DNA of 64,000 bases from positions 33,231,909-33,295,908 of the forward strand of contig CM067318.1 of assembly GCA_034231615.1 (NCBI GenBank), written 5' to 3'. Positions 55,150 to 64,000 of this stretch are shown in pieces. This stretch comes from Meghimatium bilineatum (Eukaryota > Mollusca > Gastropoda > Stylommatophora > Philomycidae). The notes under the pieces are model-generated. The model was not told where the DNA came from. It was given only the letters and a program-made list of their open reading frames with translations, and did not search any database. The translations under genes were made by a program, and so were the position numbers. The stretch's first letter is position 1. Each line of letters begins with the position of its first letter.

Positions 55150-55907
55150 TCGAGATTCGGCAATCAGTGCTACTACTGCCTGGGGAAGGAGAGGGAGGGG
55201 AAGCGGACTTCACAAGGTAATTAAATAATTTAGTCGTGAAAACATGCTATCGTTGAGGGGTGCATGGTACCATGGTTGCTGATGCGCGTCATGGACTGGT
55301 ATCTCAAATTTCAAAACATATGATTGCTTGAACAAGACTGCGATTCTGTTCGATGTATTGCATGGACTGACCAGTCTTAGTTTCCAAAGTCTGTTGACTG
55401 GGCTGAACCCTATTTCACGTCAAGGAACTAGCTTCTATGGGGTTGAAGAGATAAAATTCCAGTGTCGAGAAACGATCCAATACTGGAAACGCTAGAGATC
55501 GGGTAACACAGAGCAAATATTTCGGTGAGCGGAAACTCTATATGTCTTACGAATACTTATAATCAAAACATCACAGTAGCGAGACACAGAGACAGTCTTG
55601 CATAACCTGGCAACAGTCTATCGCTTCTTCTGCTGCTAATATGATATGTTTATGTTTTATTGCTGTTTTAGAGGTCAATGATCTTAGGCTCTTTGGCCTA
55701 GTATCAGTATAGTACTGGAAAGTCTGCGGAATTTCTCCCAATCCCGAGACAGAGGTCAGAAAACAACTCTCTCATCACCAGGAAGGCAACTTTCTTATTA
55801 TGCACTGCACCGAGCTTCTGCAACTGTGGCAGGATCTCCTGGCACTGAGTCCCTATTCTCAACACACGTGTTACGTCTGGTACTGCTGAAATACTTTACC
55901 AACATTC
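55150..55907. other. Duplicated spacer block with decayed 2A-like reading
   Basis: Homologous to 30400-31197. At about 55720-55750 the plus strand reads YWKVCGISPNPETE, the counterpart of NPGP at 31034, with the last two codons changed. No gene. Confidence 0.5.
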
Positions 55908-55919
55908 ACTGCAAAGGAT

Positions 55920-57248
55920 GGGGTGCATAGGGAACGCATTGCTCTAGGCGGACCCAGGGTTAGCAGATAACCAAGATCCCAAATGTACCTCCACGCGGTG
56001 CACCCTGGAAACAGAAATACAGCAGCTCGTGCTGATTCTGGCCAAATCATTTGGGGATCGTGTCCGAGAATGTGGAGGTAGCAGATGGAAAGAGATTTGA
56101 CTGCACAAGAGACAGACAATATCTCCGACACCACCAGCATCACCACATATAGCGACACTGTCGACATACAGTGAAGCTAGTCAGTCCAGTCCGAACATTG
56201 GAGGGGCGGCCAATGTAAAATGCACGTAAAGGTAAATGCATGGCGAGAGACAAATATGTTTCATACAGAGTACAATGAAACAATGAAAGGGCAGAACAGC
56301 GCTAGAGGGCAGCGCGAACTGCAAATAGAAAGTGAAAAGTCCCTAGGAAAGGGAACTACAAGCTCCGTCAGCTCGAGACGGGCTTCTAGTTACCAGAGTT
56401 CCTTACAGGCAGAGACCCAGACCCATCCATCGGCGTTTGGTAAAGCAAAAGACCTAACCCAACTCTAATGTCGAGCCTTCCTAAACCGGAAATATGCTTG
56501 CAAAGAGAAAGGGTTCTGTACCCGATGGGTGTAGGCAAGAAAGGGACAACGATGGCAGTCCTGGCCCAACTCTACTGTCAAGGTTTCCTATACCGGAAGT
56601 ACACTTGCAGAGAGAAAGGGTTCCGTACTCGATTCGCTCAGGCACAAAAGGGACAACGATTTAGCCCTGGCCCAACTCTACTGTCAGGTTTTCCTACACT
56701 GGAAATACACTTGAAGAGAGAAAGGGTTCAGTACCTGATGGGCTCAGGCGCTATTGGGACAAGGACGCTCAGCTCGAGAACGCCTTGCTCCCAAACGCGT
56801 GGTGTGAGACTCGAACTTGGACAAGGGGTACGCGATGTCGGTGAATGACACCTCGGCTAAGAGGGCGAAAGAGCCAGGGTCCAACTCCTCTGTTGAGTTC
56901 TTCCCCTTAAGGAACCAGGCTCACGGATGAGAAACGGTTCGGTACCCAATGGGCACAGGCACAGCACGTCCAATTACACGAGGCAAGTTCATAGACAGTG
57001 GAACACCTCGTTCGAGTTATACGAGAGCAAAACATCGTCTGGGCGAAGAGTCTCCACTACGCGTGACTGGAGACAGATATAGAGGCTGTCACAGGCTAAG
57101 GGTAGCCCACCCGAATTGTCAAGGCATGCCAAAATCGGATGTGCTAGGCCTACAAGGCGCATAACGGTGGCACAACGTAATCACGCTCTCGGCGGAAATC
57201 GCACGGATATCCGTGATGGTTACAATGGAGCGAACGAAAAACAAACAA
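55920..57248 (+). mobile_element. 1.33-kb retroposon, full copy F with 12-bp target duplication
   Basis: ACTGCAAAGGAT flanks the block on both sides (55908-55919 and 57249-57260), and the undisturbed site is visible at about 31200-31215 in the previous unit (CACTGCAAAAGGTTAGAG), so the element ends are well defined. It begins GGGGTGCATAGGGAACGCAT, carries a tandem segment of about 115-bp units (56480-56780), and ends GGAGCGAACGAAAAACAAAC. No conserved coding frame among copies. The A-rich tail plus short duplication indicates target-primed retroposition by another element's machinery. Confidence 0.82.
56480..56780 (+). repeat. Internal tandem repeat of the retroposon, about 115 bp x 3
   Basis: Units around AGAGAAAGGGTTCCGTACTC, then GGGACAACGATTTAGCCCTG, then GGCCCAACTCTACTGTCA. 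Same as 27000-27330 on the opposite strand. Confidence 0.8.
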
Positions 57249-57912
57249 ACAAACTGCAAAGGATTAGAGAATGACTTTCACAGAACTATTAATGAACGTA
57301 CCAACTTTCAGTGTAGCAAGGAAGACAATGACTTTGTCAGAAATCTTAATGAACATACCAACTTTCACTGCAGCAAGGTAGAGAATGACTTTGTTAGAAA
57401 TCTTAATGAACATACCAACTTTCACTGCAGCAAGGTAGAGAATGACTTTGTTAGAAATCTTAATGAACGTACCAACTTTCACTGTAGCAAGGAAGACAAT
57501 GACTTTGACAGAACTCTTAATGAACGTACCAACTTTCACTGCAGCAAGGTAGAGAATGACTTTGTTAGAAATCTTAATGAACGTACCAACTTTCACTGCA
57601 GCAAGGTAGAGAATGACTTTGTTAGAAATCTTAATGAACGTACCAACTTTCACTGCAGCAAGGTAGAGAATGACTTTGTTAGAAATCTTAATGAACATAC
57701 CAACTTTCACTGCAGCAAGGTAGAGAATGACTTTGTTAGAAATCTTAATGAACGTACCAACTTTCACTGTAGCAAGGAAGAAAATGACTTTGACAGAACT
57801 CTTAATGAACGTACCAACTTTCACTGTAGCAAGGTAGAGAATGACTTTGTTAGAAATCTTAATGAACGTACCAACTTTCACTGTAGCAAGGAAGACAATG
57901 ACTTTGAATGAA
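57247..57912 (+). repeat. 57-bp minisatellite, about 12 units
   Basis: AATGACTTTGTTAGAAATCT, then TAATGAACGTACCAACTTTC, then ACTGCAGCAAGGTAGAG. 57 bp is 19 codons, so both strands stay open over the whole array (NLNERTNFHCSKVENDFVR on plus). Homologous arrays have 2-3 units at 7262-7442 and 31198-31310. Confidence 0.95.
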
Positions 57913-57929
57913 CTCTTAATTAATGTATA

Positions 57930-58003
57930 TGATGAGAACTTTATTTAATAAATTAAAATGTCACACTTATGAACAATAGCAGGAAATGGTAATGTGCACG
58001 TAC

Positions 58004-58081
<78 letters not shown>

Positions 58082-58700
58082 AGTATGTATAGATATCGGT
58101 ACCTATACGAATTTTCTGGGATCTATAACTGCACGCTGGGGATCTTCTTCGTCTTCAGCGTTCATTCTCAAACTACTGTTGAATCTCTCTTGTAGCAGGA
58201 CAAGTATCCTATTAGATTTCTAGCAAGATGTAGTCCAGAGAATGGAAATGCGTTGTGTCGACTTTTTATTTGCGTCAATGGTCCGACACATCCGTCTTCG
58301 ACAGTCGTTGGGTACAATCTCGACTATAATCAACCAATAATATAAAAGCATGTGTTTCCTCTTCTTTTATGTCTGTCCATATATTTCTGATGTCCAGCAG
58401 TCGTTCCTGAAAAGTAACTCACATCCAAATTTGTAGACTATTTGTCGTTAAGTCCGTCGCTGACTAGACCACGTTTATCTCTCATCAGAGTTTGTTTGAA
58501 AAAGTCTCTATCAGTTCTACTTAATTTTCCTGTCTAAAACATGTGATAATATTTTCTTTCATAAAATAATACGTCCCACAATCATTTCACATTGTGTGAT
58601 ATTCTCAGGACTGTAACAATTATCATTCAACTTTTCTCCGGCTCATAGAGTGAAGCGACAATATTATAATCGTCAATGGAAATGTATGGACGCTGCTGTA
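57930..58700. other. Duplicated spacer block with CT microsatellite and SINE-like copy
   Basis: Near-identical to 31311-32060. (CT)n at 58001-58082. The SINE-like GAA-tailed repeat is at about 58130-58280 (minus). No gene. Confidence 0.6.
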
Positions 58701-58706
58701 ATCCGA

Positions 58707-59695
58707 CTATAGATACTTATCATCATTATAATCATCATCATCAAGTGTCGTCTCTGCAATGAAGGTTGGCTGCAACGGATCTCCAACGTCTCTTGTTTTA
58801 GTGGTGCACTCTGCTAGACTGCAACCTGTCCATTTTGTGATTTTACTCTCCCACTTGTATCTCTGCCTACCTCTTGCTGGTTTTCTTTTGACTTTACCCT
58901 CAAGTAAGGTCTTCAATAAGGTGTCATATATTTTAATGTGTCCAAAATATTTTACTTGCCTGATCTTTATTTCTCTTAGTAGTTCTTTCTTCATATTACG
59001 TGTCTTTAGCACCTCTTTGTTTGTTTTCTTCTCTTTCCATGATGTTCTCCTATTCTACTATATACCCACATCTCAAAGACATCAATTCTGTCTTCTAACT
59101 GTTTATTTATTGTCCATGTTTCTGATCTATACATTAAATTAGAGTAGATGTTGCATTTTATAACTCTCATATTTAACTTGTTTGTAATTTGTTTAGATGT
59201 TACTATTTTTCTCATGGAAGGTACTTTTAGCCATTCCTATTCTACTTTTAACTTCTATTTCACATCTACCTTAATTTGTGACTATGTGTCCAAGATATTG
59301 ATAATGTTTTACCTGTTGTAGTTTCTCTCCCTGTATGTTCATGTTTAGCTCTTGTTCTTCTGTGTTCTTGCTGATTATCATGGTTTTGTTTTTTGGATAT
59401 TTATATCCAGTCCATATTCATTACTTGATTTATTGGCTTGGTCTATTAATCTTTGTAGTTCATGTTCACTTTCTGCTAAATCAACAGTGCCATCTGCATA
59501 TCTAAGTTTTTTAAATTATTTTCCCATTGATCTTGAGTCCTGGTATTTCTTCTGTATTATTAAAGATGTTCTTTGTGTAAATATTAAATCGGCTTGTTCA
59601 TTACAATGTATCCTTGTCTTACCCCTTTTCTTATTTCTATGTATAGTGAGTAGCTGTTTTCACACCTTATTGATGCAGTCTGTTCCCAATATATC
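58707..59695 (-). mobile_element. LINE, 5'-truncated (duplicate of 32068-33055)
   Basis: Near-identical copy in the next unit with the same ends and the same broken frames (KWESKITKWTGCSLAECTTK; NLMYRSETWTINKQLEDRID). Confidence 0.8.
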
Positions 59696-59699
59696 AATA

Positions 59700-59935
59700 T
59701 GTCAACGTGGATACATAAAACTAAACAAGATTAAACTTAACTAAATATCAATTAGTTTGTAGAATGGAAAGTGTGCCCGCTTCACAAATACAACTTTATG
59801 GACTTGGTCGCCGTTTAAATGTGTCAGCTGTGACTAGCCAGCTCAACCGCCATGCAGTTGCAAACAGTATTAGATTACACGCCTGCACAATAAGGCTGTG
59901 AAAGCCCAAAGCAGTTCATCGTAGATATAATTTGA
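59700..59935. other. Spacer block shared with 16601-16854 and 33060-33296
   Basis: No gene seen. Confidence 0.6.
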
Positions 59936-61035
59936 GATGCTGAGAGTACCACATCGCTCTCGAAGAACCTAGGGTTAGCAGTTAATTAAGATTGCAAAAG
60001 TACCTCTCGTGGTGTACCCTGGAAACAGAAGTACAGCGGCTCGTGCTGCTTCTGGCAAACACTTTTGGAATCGTGTCCGTTAATGTGGAGGCTGCAGATG
60101 GAATGAGAACTTACTGCAAAGAGACAAGAAATATCTCTGATACCTCCGTGCCAGTACATACAGCGTCACTGTCGATATACAGCGAGGCATTAGTCCGGCT
60201 CTTTGGAGCATTGGAGGGGAGGTCAATGCAATTATCAAGGAGTTTAAAGATATCTTGATGAATAGTGAGTCCAAAAGATAACATAATTAGTACAATGAGA
60301 GGACAGCACAGCACCAGAGGACAGCGCATATTGCAAACGGAACGGGAAAACGTCAAAATGAAATAGTAACTAATTTCACACAAGAACAAACCTCTAGTCC
60401 ATGGTGCTTCTAAAAAATGTGTGGACGTTATTTGGACGAGGGGTTTCACGATGTTGGACATCTCGTCTAAGAGGGCGAACGAACTCTGGCCCAATTCTAC
60501 CGTCGATGCTTTCATATAACGGAATCATGTTTGCAGAGAGAAAAGCTTCAGTACCCAATGGGCACAATACGTCTAATTTCGCGAGACGAGTTCACTGACA
60601 GGGAGTTCGCCTTCTGTGACAGTGAGACGATTTCACCTTCTGCGAGATTACCGTAATCGACCCAAACCTAAATCTCTGACAACAGTTTTCACATAGACTG
60701 CCATCACATACATGTTTTGCCCTGTAAAGCCAGGGGCATAGTTTGTGTAAAACCGTTACGGCGTAGAGTCGATACACATCCATCGCCTGGCGACAGATAG
60801 GAAGGCTGTCACAGAGTGGATAAGCCCACTACCCGATTTCAAGACATGACGAAAATGGATGTATGTCAGCCTTCCGATGTGCATAAAACGCAGCTACTCT
60901 GTAAACCAGCAGCACAATTTACTTCACGCTTCCCGGCGAAAATCACACGAATTTTCGTGATGGTTTTTAGAGATCGAACCCATAAGATAAGAAATATGTT
61001 TTCGTCCTATGAGATAAAGGCTTCTTATCAATGAA
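59936..61035 (+). mobile_element. 1.3-kb retroposon family, copy E (duplicate of copy D)
   Basis: Near-identical to 33297-34395. It came with the unit duplication, not by a new insertion. Confidence 0.7.
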
Positions 61036-61107
61036 ATTTGAAATGAAGGGTTCTAATTGGTAGGATTTGAGATGAGGTCTTTTCACCGATGAGATATTTT
61101 TGATTTG

Positions 61108-61795
61108 TCAATATATAATATATTTTTTATTGATTTGTCAATATATAATATGTTTTTCATTGATTTGTTAATCTATAATATGTTTTTTATTGATTTTTCA
61201 ATGTATAATATGTTTTTCATTGATTTGTCAATATATAATATGTTTTTCATTGATTTGTTAATCTATAATATGTTTTTCATTGATTTGTCAATATATAATA
61301 TGTTTTTCATTGATTTGTCAATATATAATATGTTTTTCATTGATATGTCCATCTATAATATGTTTTTCATTGATTTGTCAATATATAATATGTTTTTCAT
61401 TGATTTGTTAATCTATAATATGTTTTTCATTGATTTGTCAATCTATAATATGTTTTTCATTGATTTGTCAATCTATAATATGTTTTTCATTGATATGTCC
61501 ATCTATAATATGTTTTTCATTGATTTGTCAATATATAATATGTTTTTCATTGATTTGTTAATCTATAATATGTTTTTCATTGATTTGTCAATATATAATA
61601 TGTTTTTCATTGATTTGTCAATATATAATATGTTTTTCATTGATTTGTTAATATATAATATGTTTTTCATTGATTTGTCAATATATAATATGTTTTTCAT
61701 TGATTTGTCAATATATAATATGTTTTTCATTGATATGTCCATCTATAATATGTTTTTCATTGATATGTCCATCTATAATATGTATTTTATTATAT
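61108..61795 (+). repeat. 30-bp AT-rich minisatellite, about 23 units
   Basis: ATTGATTTGTCAATATATAA followed by TATGTTTTTC. Variants (GTCAATA, GTTAATC, GTCCATC) recur in ordered blocks. The plus strand stays open as DLSIYNMFFI repeats, which I do not consider a gene. The previous unit has about three copies and the esterase 1 end has one. Confidence 0.95.
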
Positions 61796-63160
61796 TTAAC
61801 CAACAACTGTGAGTGGTATTAGGTATGAGATATGTTGATTATCATCTTCGCACACCGGACACGTACATAGGTGCTCTGATCTCCGCTTCAGTAAACATCT
61901 CAAGATATAACGGCTGATAGTTTCGGTTCTATGTTGGTTCCCTGCTCTTTTTGAAATATTTGTCAGGGGTTCTCTTTGGGCCACGCCCATCCTCACTCCT
62001 GCATTCTCGATATTGACCCATGCTTATTCATCTCAAAATCCTCTGATCGTGAGGACTCACAAAGAGCAGTGAGTATGTCTCTCGGTCCATAGGCTGACCG
62101 TCTGTTGTGTTGGCGAGAGTAGCTAATTTGTCGGCCTATTTCTTTTCCCTCCTCGCCCGCATGTTCTTCGAAAACAAAAATAAGCGTGAGTTTTCGTAGT
62201 GAAGCCCGCATTTTAGCCAATGACTCCGCCTATTCCCTACGTACATCACCTGTTTTGCCTTTCTGAATCATATTCAGTGAATCACTTAGTATGCATGCAC
62301 GGGAATAGGCTTGCGATTCCAGCCAGTAAAGTGCCTGAGTTACGGAGAATACTTCTATAGTTAGACTGCTCGTTGTTGCGGTAAAGGCACCACTGGCTTC
62401 GTGCACTGTTCTCCCTTTTGATCTGACAGTAAATGTCCATGCGCATCGCTGGTGACGGATGACCGACACGTCTGTGTAAATAACATCTGTGTCATCGGCA
62501 TTCTCGCATATTAGTGCCTTGACCTCAGCATCAACACGCTTACGTGGCTGTGTTTCCTGCACTCTCTATTTAGTGTAATGACAGTCTTGACTGCCTCTTG
62601 AAAGACCGTAGAAATAGGTATCCATTCCTCGCCAGTAGCTATGTCTTCTGGGGGGCATATATGTTTAACAGTATCTTTGGCGCGACCCATTCCTCTTTTG
62701 AGCCTGCTTCCATTCACATGAAGGAGCTCTCCGCGTAGCGGGTGCTCATGTCAGAACTCACTCTGAGGTATGCACTGGCACTGCCTCTCCAACCTCTCAA
62801 TATGTGTGTGGCTTGCGGTGATAGTAGCGCCTGCATATTTAATGGAAGGGAGGACAAGAACCTGGTATATGATTACGACCTTTGCGATAACATGATCAAA
62901 ATGTTCACAGAAACACAGACTACGAACAAATCGCACACCCAGTTATTGTAAGGATGGGGTCTTGATTATATCGTACCCCTCTCATCTCCACAGTCGGTGT
63001 CACAGACTTAAAGATGTGATTGTTAAGAGATAAACATGTCACCGCTGCCTTCTCTTGGTTGATCTGTGCCCCTGAACTATTACACCAGGAGACGATATTT
63101 ATAGCTTTTTCTGCAGTGCTCTGACAATTTCTATTCTATCTCTTCCCTGTCAGTGAACAT
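61793..63160 (-). pseudogene. LINE fragment: RT end, RNase H, Cys-rich C-terminus (duplicate)
   Basis: Homologous to 34558-35870 with the same frames and C-terminus (EHLCTCPVCEDDNQHI, ending LTVVG). This copy keeps PSIKYAGATITASHTHIERL (about 62795-62855), lost by deletion from the copy near 35557, and a more complete CPVC motif. The RNase H first motif again reads YTDVS. Confidence 0.78.
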
Positions 63161-63194
63161 GTGTAATGACACACAACATAGTTAATAGTTAATA

Positions 63195-63272
63195 GTGACA
63201 CACACACACACACACACACGCACGCACGCACACACGCACGCAAGCACGCACGCACACACACACACACACAAA
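63195..63272 (+). repeat. (CA)n/(CACG)n microsatellite
   Basis: Same position as 35908-35990, next to the esterase stop codon. Confidence 0.95.
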
Positions 63273-63306
63273 ACACTTCTCAGATTCCTGAACTGTCAGA
63301 GGTACA

Positions 63307-64000
63307 TCATAGTATGAATTCCAGAATTTTTTCAAACAGAGGAATCAGGAACAATCGAGGATAAGCCACAAGTGAATAATTGGCATTAATTTCTAACATA
63401 TTAGGACTAGCTGGAGTAAAAGCATCCCATTTTACCAGACGATTACCATTGCCCGAAGTATGTGTTATGTTTGAAGGTGTAGGGTCTCCAAATTTAATAA
63501 AATTCGTCCACATAGTGCTCACATCTTCACCGACTGCTTTGTCGTCTGATGTTGTATAATTGTGGCGGGAATCTGGGTAGAATACAAAATGTCGCTCAGT
63601 AGCATGATCAACACCTTTCCAAGCCGGTCTAGTCGTGTCACTTGCTCTATAATTAAACTCGTACAGAAAATGTTTCGTTCCAGTGTGTTGATTCGAAGTT
63701 AAGATTAATTCAAGAATAGTAGCTCCAGCAAAACTAACATCTGACATAGCTGTTACAAGGATACTTCTTAAAATTAAAGGATCTGTTTCATTTCCAAGAT
63801 TTCCAAGATAGGCTTCACAAATAAGTCGTACAATTTCATCAACATTGACTACTAAACTTTCTAGTCCATCTCTAAATGATGCTATAAATTGTTCCCTAGT
63901 TACGCCATCATTTTCTGGATCATTAATTAAAGGAGAAAACTCACCAGATGTTGTTCCACGAAGTGTATCCACTTTAATGTTATTTCCATTCTTGAACAGA
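63307..64000 (-). CDS. Carboxylesterase 3 (type-B), exon 2, 3' part (runs off the window)
   Basis: C-terminal about 230 residues of a third esterase. The frame is open from the window edge (LFKNGNNIKVDTLRGTTSGE) to TGA at 63307-63309. It contains the Glu of the triad in TSGEFSP and the His in GVDHATERHFVF; the Ser part lies beyond the window. It is closer to esterase 2 than to esterase 1 (shared INDPENDGVTREQF, ending EFIL). Nearly identical to esterase 2, in line with a recent unit duplication or gene conversion. Confidence 0.93.
   Translation of the reverse strand, partial: LFKNGNNIKVDTLRGTTSGEFSPLINDPENDGVTREQFIASFRDGLESLVVNVDEIVRLICEAYLGNLGNETDPLILRSILVTAMSDVSFAGATILELILTSNQHTGTKHFLYEFNYRASDTTRPAWKGVDHATERHFVFYPDSRHNYTTSDDKAVGEDVSTMWTNFIKFGDPTPSNITHTSGNGNRLVKWDAFTPASPNMLEINANYSLVAYPRLFLIPLFEKILEFIL

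Noticed and set aside
57213-57911. Long ORFs on both strands over the 57-bp array, with Cys/His in each unit
   Set aside because: The period is a multiple of three without stops, so both strands stay open by default. Copy number differs 2 to 12 among units and there is no start context or conserved flanking domain.
61105-61812. 235-codon ORF of IYNMFFIDL repeats, membrane-like
   Set aside because: Product of the 30-bp AT-rich minisatellite, which has only three units in the paralogous spacer.

Overview
This is a eukaryotic, animal-type window. Coding sequence is split by spliceosomal introns with GT/AG boundaries, intergenic DNA is AT-rich and packed with minisatellites, and most of the rest is retrotransposon: non-LTR (LINE) elements of several lineages, a Penelope-like element (PLE), SINE-like retroposons and one Tc1/mariner-like scrap. 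Degenerate CCCTAA (TTAGGG-type) telomeric repeats argue against most insects. The LINE types (endonuclease-RT-RNase H elements, and LINEs with a C-terminal C2H2 finger) and the PLE fit a lophotrochozoan, most likely a mollusc. That placement is inference only.

The only host genes I can support are type-B carboxylesterases (cholinesterase-like family), all on the minus strand in a tandem array. Esterase 1 has exon 2 at 18955-20411 and exon 1 at 23501-23702. Esterase 2 has exon 2 at 36023-37458 and exon 1 at 47662-47863. Esterase 3 has the 3' part of exon 2 at 63307-64000 and runs off the window. Each gene has one short exon carrying the signal peptide and one large exon carrying the whole catalytic domain. 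Esterases 1 and 2 keep the Ser-Glu-His triad and look intact. The two introns are 3.1 kb and 10.2 kb.

The array grew by segmental duplication. Reading left to right, each unit has esterase exon 2, intron, exon 1, a conserved upstream block, then a long repeat-rich spacer. The repeat period is about 17.1 kb (18955 to 36023) and then 27.3 kb (36023 to 63307). The left part of the window (about 4.0-18.9 kb) is the spacer of an earlier unit whose exon 1 lies outside the window. Comparing the paralogous spacers and introns shows empty sites for several later insertions: a LINE at 24834-25980, a 1.33-kb retroposon at 55920-57248, and SINE-like insertions at 46521-46695 and 46762-47034. The intron of esterase 2 also took up a head-to-head PLE pair (40025-46325) flanked by a 12-bp target duplication, and a LINE later jumped into that PLE.

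Other landmarks: 1-3290 is a damaged LINE whose 3' end abuts degenerate telomeric repeats (3296-4012); 8.5-18.9 kb is a field of decayed LINEs and minisatellites; and many minisatellites differ strongly in copy number between duplicated units. No rRNA gene, functional tRNA gene, CRISPR array or bacterial-type operon is visible. Splice sites, ends and element boundaries were read by eye from the sequence and from paralog comparison; no search was run.
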